From Tetrastigma voinierianum (taxonomy: Eukaryota; Streptophyta; Magnoliopsida; Vitales; Vitaceae), in the NCBI GenBank assembly GCA_016808115.1, contig JAEQBH010002360.1:124001-188000 (forward strand): 64,000 nt of DNA, read 5' to 3'. Below are positions 44,820 to 56,879 of the stretch, in pieces (the first letter of the stretch is position 1; each line of letters opens with the position of its first letter). The translations under genes and the position numbers were made by a program. The notes beneath the pieces were generated by a model. That model had not been told where the DNA came from. It saw only the letters and a list, made by a program, of their open reading frames with translations, and did no database searches.

Positions 44820-46005
44820 TGTGGCAGCCCCCAATGGGGTGTGGGTTGACAACTTGATCAGCCCGCGCGGAATAGTGTGGATGTCGGGTTACCCAACTAC
44901 CACTCCACGAAAATCGGAGCGAGTCTCAGCTGTACGGGGCTCTGCAGATACAAAACTGTCCCAATCGACATCATAAAACATATACATGAGTAAAAGCGAC
45001 CACTTGGGCCCATACAATAATGCTCATCAATATTACAACTAACTATATACCATAGTTTCAAAGTCGATAATTCCACTTATCTGACATATATTAAAAGTTC
45101 AAAACATTCTAATACGTGTATCCAACTAAAACACAAAGCCCTGACGGCTCTTTGAGAATCGGCCTCTAAGATGGTGCGTCTCTCGTTCGCTCTGTGCACG
45201 AAAAATATATTCCCTCGACGGTGTGAGCTAATGCTAGTAGTGGAATCACCACTAAATGGTTGCCCCACCTAAGTGCATATGCAATGCTCCAATGTAAACA
45301 CACACTCGAGTAAATGCGTGATCTGCTTGAATGTCTACATGCCATCCCCCTGTCTCTAGTCTCGACTCCCTCACACTTGCCTAAGCCATGTATGAGAAAA
45401 TGATCATTTTCAAACAAAACCTGTTGTTATTAAAAATACACTCTTAGAGACGTGTCGATAAAAATATGGGACTACCCTCAGGCGAATGTGTTGGAGAACC
45501 TTCCCCAGCTTGATCATAGTCCTCATCGTAGTCTGATGGGTAGTCTCCCAACCCCATTCTCTGGAATTCATCATGAAATTCTTCGCAACCATATTCGTTT
45601 TTCGGAAAATCCACAATCATGCGCTCCACGGAATTCTAGGTTACCGGGTGCATATGAAATGCATTATGCCATTTCAACCTGATTCATATCACATGCCGAA
45701 TATATCATCATGCATATATTTACATAACTAAAGCTTACATAAAACATGTTATGCATATTCTCATCAATTTCACTAAAATTAGCTCACATGGGCTAATTTG
45801 CAGCTCTGACAATTCGGTTGGTGCTCGACGAACTTTGTATTTCACGAATATTTCGTGAACCTTATTCACATGAACAATGAAACCCTCGGAGTTCTTGTTC
45901 CGCGGCGATCATCGATCAACCGGTTCACTTTGTGAACCGAATATCATGGCCATTTCCGGCCTCCTTACAAAACCAACACATGATTTGTAGCACAAGCCTG
46001 ACCAG
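44820..46005 (-). repeat. Minus-strand chromovirus 3' LTR, distal part
   Basis: The plus-strand edge is TGTGGCAGCCCC (minus-strand end GGGGCTGCCACA). The sequence continues to 46005, where the Athila-like LTR starts; the rest of this LTR resumes at 61345. The two parts total about 1.9 kb. The assignment rests on the position relative to the chromovirus pol at 62.1 kb and on LTR-like ends; no second LTR copy is in the window. Overlapping reverse frames at 45166-45629 are not supported as genes. Confidence 0.6.
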
Positions 46006-48775
46006 TGTTAGCAGAACCAAAACACGCATATCTGAAATTTATGACACTTATTACGGGGTATTAACTAATCTGAGTGCAAGTAAAACTTGTGAACGAACCA
46101 AATATCACATACAATTTATGTCCTTTGTTGCCAAAGGACTGTGTCTAATCGGCAACGGCGCAAAAAAAAAAACTTGTTGATCTTATACTATATAAACCAC
46201 CCGATCTCTTAGAGTAAATCATTTTTTCAAAGTTTGGTTTGATGCGATATTCTGCCGAGTGCAGTTCGACAAGTAATAAAATGGTTAAGTCCGGATCTTG
46301 ATCCTGAGAAATCTCGAAATTTTAAATCAACTTCTACCTGACTCTCATTTCCTCTTATTTGGACCATAAAAATGATAATAGGATCCGGCATTAAGGTCTT
46401 TGGAAAATTAAAACGAACAAAGGAAAATATTGGTATCAGCTTGTCTTGAAAGATAAAGAATAAAGAATAATGAATTTCTAATAAAGAAGCGAATCTTGAA
46501 TAGTTATCTTGAGACACATCGATAAAAACGATGATAGTGAACTATCGATTCTGTAGTTACTCTGATAAAATTTCTTGATTATCTCCGGCCCCGAAAATCG
46601 CTCCGGCGTTGTAGTGTTGGATCTCTCCACACTCCACATTCATTATCTAATATCTAACTTTGATTCTCTCGAATACGAGGGAATTAGATAACTACTTTTA
46701 ACGAGGACTTCTAATTACGGATATTTTCTTTTGCAATACTTCATACCCATTTATGAATTTGTAAACCTTAGCTCCCGAGTTATCGAGTCGACCAGGATAT
46801 AACTTCAGATTTGCTCCTCCTCAATTAGAATAAAATCGACCTTTCGCGATTAGATCTCGGCTAACACGGGATTGGCCTTACCCTATCCGAATTGAGGTGA
46901 ACTCTTTGCTTGTTAAATAGATAACTCATTGACTCGTTCTTGATTTCAAGTGAGAAGAGGATTTATCTAAGTGAACTTACAAAGCTCGAAAGATCCCTAA
47001 TAGCGAGTTAGTATACCTTGAAATGTACATTACTCTCGGGGGAATGTCTTCCTGTGTCACTCAGGACCTCCTTGAAATTGAGCAATGGCCTTGAAATCTT
47101 AACGGGTATAAGAGCGATATTCGGATCCGAGGCAAATGAAACCCCGAGCAGTAAATTCATTGGCGAAATTAACGAATTTCTTTATAAGCGACTACGAGGA
47201 AAGATAAATTATTATCATGTTCACTTAATGGAAAATTTGGATTCCTCGGTCTTGAATTACGTCTGACATTCCTACGATCATAAGAATAGCGCAATTGAAA
47301 GCTGGCTGTGAATTCCAGAAATTTAATGCAGACGAAAGACATTCAGGTAGTAATTTGAAAGTATTGAGTGCGCATTCGACCGGCTCGAACTGATAACATC
47401 CGGATCGGAAAATCACGAAAAAGAAAAATAAAATAAAAAAAAATGAAAAATACGAGAACATAATGCGCTCAAAGCAGCGGAAATAAAAAAATAAAAGATA
47501 AAAAAAGAAAAAGAAAATAAAGAAAATGGGCTTTGACTATCCGGACCTCTGGAAATGCGTGGCGTAGCTTTCATGAGTTGGATAGGCTAGCGTATTTATA
47601 GGGGTTCCTCAATTGGGCCACCAATCCGATGTAACTCGCGTAGTTTAGAGTATCCGAGGCTGATCAGCGTTGATCGCGACCCGAGTTTCCTTGTCGTGAC
47701 ATCGCTCGATCTTCGCGACTATCAATTTCCGCGTCGCGACCTCGACACCAATAGCAGCGCAGTTTGGTCATTCTTGATGTCAGCGACATCACCATCTTGT
47801 CGCGACATCTTCTCACGTCTTGGCGAGGTTTGATTGTTCTCTCTCTGATGGCCGAAGCGTCGATATCTTGTCAGCGACCTCGGCTGAGTCATCTGCGATC
47901 TTCAGCGATGTCGCCGGATGTCGCGACATGATCTGCCGAACATCATCTTAAAGCGTAGGCTTCAGCCCAGTTGTTCGTATTTAGCCAGCGACCTCGATAT
48001 CTTGTCGACATCTCTTTATGGCTACGCATCATTGATCTGATCGTTCGATGTGCTGACCCCGATCGTGTCAGCGACGTCGGCAGATTCTGCAGAGCGGTAG
48101 TTTATACGATGTCGCGACCTCGATCGCGTCGCCGACGTAACCCAAGTCGTTCTGGTTTTCAGCGTCTTGGATATCGGCGACTTGGTATTGTCGTGACCTC
48201 ACTACCATGAAACTTCACCCTTCGTGGCGGTGCATTAGTCGACTTGATCTCATGTCGCGACATCAGCTTATGGCTTACAGTCTTCTCTTGATGGTTTTTT
48301 GATGTCGTGACTTGACCTCTTGTCATTGACATCATGATGTCGACATCCATCGCGTCGCGACATCAACTTAGTTCTCACGGAACTTCGGCGAGTTGCTCTT
48401 GATGTCACGACTTCACTCTCCGTCGCGGCGTCAGCTCATTCCTTGCGGCTTTCTCAAGGCGGTCTCAGTACGTGACCTCGATATTTTGTTATCCGTGTCG
48501 CGACTGAATCGGATTTCCTTGATTTCTGATGTCGCGACCTGCATGCTAATTTGTGTAAACCCCCTTGCATCAATGACTTAGCGATTCTTTTCATTTACGC
48601 TACGCCATTCGGCGCACCTTTCACTCCACTTATTCTTTGTATTTTCTGCTTTCTTTCTCTTCCTGCTAATAAAAATTTGGTGAGTTTCTTCGTATTTACG
48701 TATATTAATTATTCATTCCCCAGATGAAAATCGAGCAGAAAAATGGGTTAAAATGGTAAACTTTTAAGCTCATCA
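46006..48775 (-). repeat. 3' LTR of the Athila-like element (2770 bp)
   Basis: Aligns along its whole length with 58588-61344. TATA box on the minus strand (TATAAATA) at 47593-47600. U3 is 47601-48775 with the palindrome array; U5 side below 47590. An A-rich tract lies at 47415-47525. Near its 3' end it holds a primer-site-like box (plus cggcaacggcgc, about 46149-46160). Confidence 0.9.
47640..48545. repeat. TCGCGA palindrome array in U3 (3' LTR)
   Basis: Over twenty words of the type gtcgcgacatc or gcgacctcg, on both strands and irregularly spaced. One good unit is ATGTCGCGACAT at 47918-47929. Several are changed to gtcagcgac. Confidence 0.88.
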
Positions 48776-48812
48776 AACTCCCCCAAACTTAAAATTTTGC
48801 TTGTCCTCCAAG
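48776..48812 (-). other. Polypurine tract of the Athila-like element
   Basis: aactcccccaaactt reads AAGTTTGGGGGAGTT on the minus strand, directly before the LTR start TGATGAGC, and is preceded by AGGACAAGCAAAATT. This is the standard Athila/Tat terminal tract. Confidence 0.92.
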
Positions 48813-50858
48813 CTTGAAAAAAGAAAAGAATTATTTGTCCTCAAACCGAGAGGACATTTTCTGTTTTGTGCAGTGGCATTGATTTAGGTAAATGCGAGGT
48901 ATCTGAAAATTTTACGTATCTAGCTTGAGAGTCAGTTCGAGGTTGGTCTCTACTCTTTTTATGCTATGCAAACTAACATGCTGAATTTGTTTACAAGCAA
49001 TATACTCATTGGATCTGTTGAATAATGAATTGTTTTCCTTTCTCATTTTCATACTAAGTCATTTAACTCCTAAGTTCTTCTGATTTTGATTGTTTCCTTT
49101 CTTCGAGTGCAAACATTTTCATATTGATCTCATTAATGTAGATGATTTATTGTAAGATCGTCAGATCTTGGGCTTTTATTGTTAGGCTACAGGTAATGGG
49201 TAGGATGGAAGGAATTTTAGGTTAAGATTACCATGAACCTTTTCTCTCCTCTTATACTTTCCTTCTTGTAGTTTACATAATAGCTCCCACTAAACTTCAT
49301 GTTTGGGATATCTCTTTGACTTGATTAGGCCCGAATGCCCCTGTTTCTCACTTGTAATTCAATGAATTTTCCTTAGTTGTCACCATTCGGGGATAGTGCA
49401 ATGTTTCCTTTTTAGGCTTTCTAACACTCTTAGCGAACTTTGGGTTAGTAACTCCATCTGAGATGGCATTAGTCTTAGGTGTTGAAAGCGCCACAAGACT
49501 TAATTGTTCAAGAGTTAGGCCCGCAAGATAAACATCCTAGAAGCCTTCTTTTACGTTGCATTTTACGCTCTTTGCCTTTTTCTTTCATTCCTTTTGAGTT
49601 TCTCAAAAAATATATACTCCACGAACCCGTTTCTTTCTTTTCTCTTTGAATTAAATGGAGTAATCATAGGTTCTTTCTTGAAGGATTGATGTCTTAGGAT
49701 GAGTTGGGGTTTCCATTAGTGTATTTTTGAAGAATAGAGCTTGTTGACTCAATTTAAGGCTACTTTGTATATGCATCCCCGGCATATGAATAGGGATGGT
49801 AGAATGGCTCAGCTTTGTCGAGAATGGCACGCATCCATCTCTTGTCCAATTTATCACTAGATTTCGCCTCGACCAATAATCTAACAAATTCTAGAATTTG
49901 GTTGAGCGATTAATGACTAACCATAGGGAGTACCTTAACTCATTTTATTTATAGTGGACGTTAATTGATATTCAAACGAGGTTCCTTGACTTCTTGTTCA
50001 TACATGAGCTTCAAAAATATGTTTTGTTCACTTACATTGTATTACCTTCCTCTGTCTGGACTTATCGGAGTTAAATATAAGTAATTTTTTTTTTTTACCT
50101 TGTGTTTCAATTCATGATATACATTTTGTCATGATACACTGAATTTTCCTCATTTAAACCTCTACTCACTTTGCTTCATTCGATTAAGATAATGTCCACT
50201 CTCAGTTTTATTCTTGCATTAATTCTTTACCTTGATTTCCTAATCATCTGACCCACAATGACATAACATTGAACAATCAAGTACAAAATAACACCTGACA
50301 ATTCAATTTAAATTTTTCATTTTTATATCGGATTCATTTGCAGAAGCTGATGGATGCACGGTAATGGATAAGGATGGTAAGAATGGTTAGAGCGAGGAGA
50401 GGTCTATTTTTTCTTTTGAAGAGGTAAGCGAAAATATCGGGGGATCCAGTGCAAGAAGTGTTGAATAGAGCTAGGAATGAAGGAATTTCATTTTCCCGCC
50501 TCTTTCTTTCTTCTTAGTTTCCCTCTCATTTTGTGTGATAACTGATCTCATTAGAACCGAGCTTTCTTGTTCGGTTCATCGTACCTCTTCCACAAAGCCA
50601 TTGTTGTGCTCTCAGTTGGTCAGCGACTTCAAGAATTTAGAAAGATTGTTGTTAATCAAATCCTAAGAATTTTCCGGCCACTCATACATGTAAACTGGCC
50701 TCTCCCATTGCTTGCAAATATACATCGTTCGAATTTGTTTTCGGCTCCCTCTGTAGAGATTTGTATAACTTGAAACCACTTTGCTCTGCTCCCCCGAAAT
50801 TTGGTTTCATGCTCTTATCTCTTTTCTCCCAGCTGTCTTTAGGAGTTGAGCATCTCGA
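48813..50858. other. Post-pol non-coding region of the Athila-like element
   Basis: AT-rich, no recognised domain. A T-run stands at about 50087-50097. Small reverse frames (for example 49651-49887) match nothing known to me. Confidence 0.5.
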
Positions 50859-52471
50859 TCAAGCGCTTGTTATAGAAAGCTTCATATTTCCAGTTTGAGG
50901 TTTCGATGCAGAATCGTGATCTCTTTCGCCGTTCTTTCTTAGACTCTTCTCCTTCTTTATGACATTTTCCCACGTGTTCCTCTTTTGTTGGTTCTTCTTT
51001 CCTTGTTGTTCTCTTCTTTGGATCTCGACCTCATGCTCCCTTTCTTTTCTATTTAGCTCTTCCTCCATTCTTTGGTCTCTTCTCTTCAATTCTTTCATAA
51101 ATACTTTCCTGAATTCTGTTTGTAATTTCAATCCTTTTCTCTTTCATCTTATTCTCTTCTGCCGCCGGGGCATGGAGAGGCTTCCGATCTGAAATTTGTT
51201 CTCTTGTACTCCCTTTGAACTTTCTCGGGTTGGAAGTTTTACGTTGCGCACGGGAGGCGGCCAAGGGATGGAGAAGTCTATTGGGCGTCTTGCCGTCCAC
51301 GCCCTTCATTATCTGCCAGACATGTAATCATTGTTGTCGGGTGAGTTCACGGGGTGCTCGCTCCTTGATCGGTGGCCACTCTGGGTCTCAGTACTACGGT
51401 CCTTGAAACGGGCTTCACTTACGTTCTTTACGGCCTCCTTTTTCCCTCTGGTTTCTTGGCCCCTTGCTAGCTCTGTCGGAAGGAGTGGGTGAGCTCACAG
51501 GGACTTAACCTTGACTCCCAAATTCCTTTCCTCCCGGCCCAGCGAAGCAGAGGCGTGATTGTTCTTGGGTGACAGGGCCTCTTTGTTCACTTCATGATAC
51601 CTCGTGATGAGGTTCTCTACATGATAACTCCTATAATGATCTTGTACCCCCTTGAGTATGGCATCTGTGATCTGACTTCTTTGTTCTCTCGTGCATAAAT
51701 GTTTGTTGGAACCAAAGCAGAGCCTTAAAGTAAAACCATACCTTCGCTTCCTCAGTGAGACTTCCCCTGTTTAGAGTTCTTGGCTTTCCTTCTCCTTGGT
51801 CTAACTACCCCCTTCCATCAGTGAGCTTCTCGGCAATCTTTCTAAAATTCGGTTTTTCCAAAATTTTCTTGAATTTGGAGCCATGCTTATGTATTGTCAT
51901 CCAGCCCAGGCCTCGTTGATGGCCTTGGCCGTGTAAGTTGAGACTCCTCCCCAATAACATCATGACTCAGTCTCCACATTTCTGTATTGGAATAAAACTC
52001 TCTCACAGTCTTGTATACCTGCTTTTTTGGTGTGCGAAGTCTCCCATCCTCTGCATCTATCATCTCCTTGAAAGGAGTCACGGGGTTTTGAATCTCCTCT
52101 ACGTAACAAAACCTTTGTTAACGCAGTATCTTCCCGCTGGGAATAAAAACTGTGGATATGAAATCTTCCTTGCTTCTTCTCTCCTCTTCCCTTTCCCTTT
52201 TTGCACTCTGTCTTGAGAAGTTGTCGAATACGGTGTTTTTGATGCTTCTCTCTGCTTGCTCTTCCCAGTGAATCTCATCCCAGTATTCTCCTTGGCAGAG
52301 TTTCTTGCTTGATTTGTTCGTTCCCTCATGTCTCTGTTGGTTAGGGACCGGTGGGAATTTCAGCCGTCGAGGCAAGAGAGCTTTTGAAGTTTGGAATGCT
52401 AGGGTTTCGGGTTGAGATTCGGGGGAGGCAGGTGAATGGTTATATGGGTTGGAGTAGATAAATAGTTTCAA
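50859..52471 (-). pseudogene. Post-pol ORF region (env-like position), broken
   Basis: Four reverse frames line up as pieces of one product: 52118-52471, 51887-52081, 51049-51309 and 50859-51131. The first contains NKSSKKLCQGEYWDEI and SAKREREEERRSKEDFI. The second contains PVTPFKEMIDA-like sequence and KQVYKTVREFYSNTE, which resembles the plant transposon protein domain found after Athila pol. The last is a charged, probably coiled-coil segment (KELKRRDQRMEEELNRKERE). I see no envelope-like membrane anchor. Function unknown. Confidence 0.55.
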
Positions 52472-52670
52472 CGTTGCAATTCAATCAATGTTTTGTGGCT
52501 AATTAATGCTTCACTTAGAATTGTCGCGACTTGATTCCGCCACTTTTTATTGAGGTCATTAAGTGAGGCTTTTTAGTGAGTGGTTGGCACATTCGCACTT
52601 TATGTCGCGACATCTTTATCTCCACTATGTCTCACTAATTGTTCACTCTTTCTTGGTCGCGACATCTAAT
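52435..52670 (-). promoter_or_regulatory. Putative internal promoter with the U3 palindrome
   Basis: Three TCGCGA sites (GTCGCGAC 52523-52530, ATGTCGCGACAT 52602-52613, GTCGCGACATC 52656-52666) lie upstream, in minus orientation, of a TATA-like CATATAACC (about 52437-52446) and the post-pol frames. These motifs otherwise cluster in the U3 of the same element, and I saw none elsewhere in its internal region. Inference: a promoter for the post-pol product. Confidence 0.45.
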
Positions 52671-53480
52671 GTTTTTGTAGGAACATGACTTTGTCCAGGC
52701 ATAACCTTCTTCGTGATAACTATATTGATGATTTCAAAACTTTGAATTAATTCTCTTATTGTTCCTAACTTGGATTTAGACATCTCTTCGAGCATATTTT
52801 AAGCAAAATTTATAATTAATTCAAATATCTGATTGGGTTAGGGAGAAAGTTACTCCTTTTTTCTCATGTGGCTCCTCTGTGAGTTCTTTGAGATTACTCA
52901 TGGTGCCTTGCTATTCATGTCTTCTTAGTTGAAGTCTTTACAATATTCGAAAATTCTACCATTAAACTGATTTATTTCTAAAAATTAAATCTATCCTTCT
53001 AAGCTCATCGACCTAATTTGCTCGCTGACTAAAGAAAAGAAATATTTGAAAGTTTGAAATTAATTTAAATCCTCATGGAGTTGCCTCTAGTATTTGCTCA
53101 TTTTGAGTCTTTAGTTTGGACTTGCTTTGTTGTGGTTCTTCTTTCTTTTTGCTAGGGAGCAGTTGAGTTCTTCACTTTCTCTTCCCTGTTGAGATAATGC
53201 TTTAACCTTTGTCCATTGACCTTGAATTCTTCCCACGTTGCTCAGTCTTGATGTTGCATCGAATGAATTACTTAAATATGCAATAACATGGCTATCCAAT
53301 TAGTTTTAATTTCCCACAGGAAACAACTTGATCACAGGAATTCATGGCTACTGTTCGCTGTTCTGAACTCTTTCCTCGAGATTTTGATCATGTATCATTT
53401 CTTACTTGTCTTTGTATATTACAGCATTATCGCAGGCTTCATTTCTCAGTTCTTCCGGAATTGACCAGTTTGAACAATCT
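52671..53480. other. Spacer between post-pol ORF and integrase, non-coding
   Basis: I recognise no domain. Small frames (53111-53299 minus, 53344-53544 plus) are not supported. The lower part may include the degraded integrase C-terminus. Confidence 0.4.
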
Positions 53481-54200
53481 TTCCTTCCCTTACGGCCTTG
53501 AAATCGGATTTAACTTTTTAATGGCCCACATTGCCTTGTATTAATTGAAGGTAGATAGCGTGGTTTTTGCAAAAAACAACTCTGCATGGGGACATTCGAT
53601 GGGGGTCTTGCGGTCTTAACTGGCGAAGTGCATCATTGGTTGGAAGGCGGATCCTTCCACGTGAGCTCCGCAGTCTTTTTCAAGTATTCTTTTGATCTCT
53701 ATTTGGAAATTACATGTCCATTGGTGGATGATAGGCTAAACTCATTACGTACTTGATCCATTACACCGCTCGCGAGTTTTGAGTATTTTGACATAATGGG
53801 TTCCAAATCGCTAATGATGGTTACGGGGTTCCAATTAACGAAAATATTCTTTGCAAAACTCTATTATTAAACATCATTCTCCAGACGAGAACCTTTGCTT
53901 CCCACCCGTTTGGAGGCGTAATCTTCTTGCTTGATATGTATAGAGTTTCAAATAATTGAGTGAGAGAAAAGTCCCATGAAATCTATTCCCGAACATTCAA
54001 AATTTATCACCATAATACCTTTTAGGGGCATTTCATTCCTATTTCGCGATATTTCCAATCCTTTGGCATCGATCACAAATTTCACCCCACTCGCACTGAT
54101 CTGCAGAATGGTAGAGCGATAAACCTGATTCTAGATGTCTTGTGAGGCTGTGCTCACCGAGAAAAATGTCCTCCATGGTGATGCATGGCGATCCATTAAA
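53481..54200 (-). pseudogene. INT: Integrase (broken)
   Basis: On the minus strand the zinc region reads CEWGEICDRCQRIGNISR near 54055-54110, followed by NEMPLKGIM and, after frameshifts, a core start like IDFMG near 53965-53985. An FGTHYVKILKTR-like segment near 53780-53815 fits the middle of the core (usually DGGTHF). The rest is too decayed to read. The order relative to RNase H and RT is as in Athila pol. Confidence 0.7.
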
Positions 54201-54419
54201 ATATTTGCCTGATATTCCTTACGCACATCTTCTTAATATCTGCCAAGGCACCTCTCTTGAATAATAGTAGGTCATCCAAATATAATATCACAACTACAAT
54301 CGGTTAAGTTTCCTCTTACATTGTTGGCGAGTTGAAGGCATCTCCTGACAGATAATTCTGTCTCAGGCCTACCATGGAAGTTGGAAGGAAACAACGAATA
54401 ATTGCTCATCTGGGATTTC

Positions 54420-54760
54420 ATTAGCGCACATTTTCTTCTTCATCTTTGGCTTTCTTTCTACTCTTGACCAATTCGGCTATCACATTGTCACATCCCTTTT
54501 GTCCTTTATTTCCAAATTAAACTCTTGCAATGACGGCACCCTTGATCTTGACAGCTTCGCTTTCGACATCAGTGCCAGTTCTTGCATGATCGATGTAGAC
54601 CACCACATGGGATCAAAATGTATTGTCTAAATTTTCACGAAGCAAATACTATGGCTAGCATCTCCTTTTCGGTTGTTGAGTAGTTCTCGCATTATTAGCC
54701 ATTAGGAGTCTTACTAGCATAATTATATAATACGAATACTTCTGCTTTTTCTTTGCCAAA
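54420..54760 (-). pseudogene. RH: RNase H (broken)
   Basis: Minus-strand pieces include SHVVVYIDHARTG at about 54578-54616 (usual V.VYTDHAA) and an FASRKF-like block before it. Between RT and integrase. Heavily frameshifted; the catalytic set cannot be checked. Confidence 0.55.
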
Positions 54761-55049
54761 CCACGACTCATGTAAAATCACTGACATCACACACATTGTT
54801 TCGATCATGATTCCGATGCACGGTGCAGCCATTATAGGTGCCTATACCGTCTGATCTGATTTCATGGCATCTGGCGAAGTCATGAAATTGAACCTTGTAT
54901 CTTTTTCTAGTAATGCATAATTAGTGCATTTATTTTTGAAAAGTCTTTGATGAATCTCTGTAAAATCAGCGTACCCCGAAACTTCTTACTCCTTTTCTTG
55001 TGGTAGGTGGTGCGAGTCTTGATAATGGATACTTTGAAGCGATCCTTCT

Positions 55050-55940
55050 AGTCCGGTAGCGGGGAGATTTTTATGCCCGAAACCGTACCTTACTATTCTG
55101 CTTAAATGGCATTTTCCCGGTCGGTGCTATTTGTTTGTCTTGGCATCTTTGAAGTCTTGTTTAGTTGTTTGGCATTGATCAAAGGCGGATCCGCTGCGAT
55201 AAAATCATCCATGAAAATTTCCATCACTTCTTGACCAAATCTAAGAATATAGACATCATGCACCTGCGGAATATGGCGGAGCATTACATAGCAAAGCGGC
55301 ATCTACGAAGGCAAAGGTACCATAAGGGCATGTGAACGTGGTCTTCTCTTGATCCTCTGGTGCAATAGCAATCTGATTATATCCTGAGTATCCATCCGAA
55401 ATAAAAGTGAGGTGTCACGCTAACCTGTAACATCGATCAATGAAAGCGAAAAGGAAAATGATCTTTTAAGTTCTTTGTATTGATTTCACAGTAATCAATA
55501 CATACCCCTCCATCCATCCCTTTGTTCTTGTTGGAATCAATTCATTTTCATTTCGATCCACGATAAACCCCGCTCTTTGGAACCCACATGGCAGGGCTCA
55601 CCCGGTATGCGAGATAGCATAGATAAAACCAGCATTTAATAATTTGAGCACCTCCTTCACGACTACTTCCTTAAATCTTTGGATTCGGCCTCCTCACACA
55701 TTTGTTCTACAGATGGTTTGAAGTCTCTTCTAGCGAGGAATCTTATGCATCTGAAAATTGATGGTGATACCGCCCAGTTCTTGATAGGATTTGGCAAGAT
55801 TCATATGCTTAATAATATTTCCGGCAATCTTTGTTTCCTCGATTTCTCATAATAAATTTGCAGGGAAATGATCATGGTTTTTCTTTGGTAATTCTAAGTA
55901 GGCATACTTTAAATGACATAACGCTCTTTCAAAACTAGAC
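55050..55940 (-). pseudogene. RT: Reverse transcriptase (broken, catalytic box kept)
   Basis: Minus-strand pieces in order: LPKKNHDHFPANL-type pre-RT near 55870, KEVVVKEVLKLLNAGFIYAI near 55612-55672, VCIDYCEIN then DHFPF near 55475-55530, ISDGYSGYNQIAIAPEDQEK near 55340-55400, and TCPYGTFAF. The open reverse frame 55102-55302 keeps FRRCM-like remnants and EVMEIFMDDF with both catalytic Asp residues. Unlike the other RTs here, the active-site box is intact, although the domain is broken. Confidence 0.82.
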
Positions 55941-56079
55941 CTTCTATACTGGTCTCTTGATGAATTTCCTCTTTTCACTATCTTCCCATTATCTTCTGTT
56001 TGCTTCAAGCTCAACCAGTTTCTATATAATGCATGAAGAAGTGAGAATAGACATCTTGATTATCTTTGGGAATTCATCT

Positions 56080-56640
56080 CTTTTTCATTGATAAAAACTG
56101 GAGTGTTACATTCATTGTTAACATCAGGGTTGGGAATAGAGAGCCAATCGACTACATTGTAACCTTATTTTCCCTGTCTATATTTTGCATACTTTTAATC
56201 AAGTTAAACCGACTTCTTCTCCCGACCCTTAAGATGAGAACTCACTTTTTGCATGTCGATCAGTGCTCCGATGGCTAGGAATGGTCTTCCTAATAGTAGG
56301 GGTACTTGTGAATCTTCTTCCATGTCCAGAATGATGAAGTCTACTGGGAATACAAACTTCCAACGATGACCCGACACATCTTCAATGAGCCCCTTCGAGG
56401 TTTCAGTCGATCACATGCGCGTTTGAAGAGTAACGAGTTGTGGGATTAAGCTCCCGAAACTTAGGCTGGCGGCGGAAAGAGCATGGGTTGATACCAACTC
56501 TTTTGATGGAGAACTGTGGATTCCATTCATAAATGATAGACATAGAAGCTGAGTCTTGTCTTTGCGATGATTCTTTAGTCACATGCAGTGTGAGTGAATT
56601 AACCATTCACTTAACTTTTATTTTCTTTTCTTTACTTTCG
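56080..56640 (-). pseudogene. PR: Aspartic protease (broken)
   Basis: The minus strand reads DEPLRGF and, after frameshift, VDFIILDMEEDSQVPLLLGR then PFLAIGALIDMQ at about 56230-56345. This is the well-known Athila protease end (LGRPFLA..ALIDV). The active-site Asp segment upstream is not readable with certainty. Confidence 0.75.
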
Positions 56641-56879
56641 ATATGTCCTTGAAATTTTGCATACGGTGGCATCCCGAGTCACCGCCCGTTAAAAGGCATC
56701 TCGATCTCGACCGGAAAGTTTTCAGAACCTTACTGGCTGCTCCTCCATCTTTGATTTCTGCCGTCTTTGTGGAAATGGGATGCGAGGCTTTGTTCATGGA
56801 TGTTCTTCTTTCTACTCCTTCTTTGTCATTCTCGGTGTCTCTTACGCTACGGTCTTGCTACTTCTTTGTTCTTTGTTAC

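Noticed and set aside
46145..46161. GCGCCGTTGCCG as the true primer site of a second element
   Set aside because: The same box occurs within both LTR copies, and the real primer site is outside the 5' LTR at 58570-58585.
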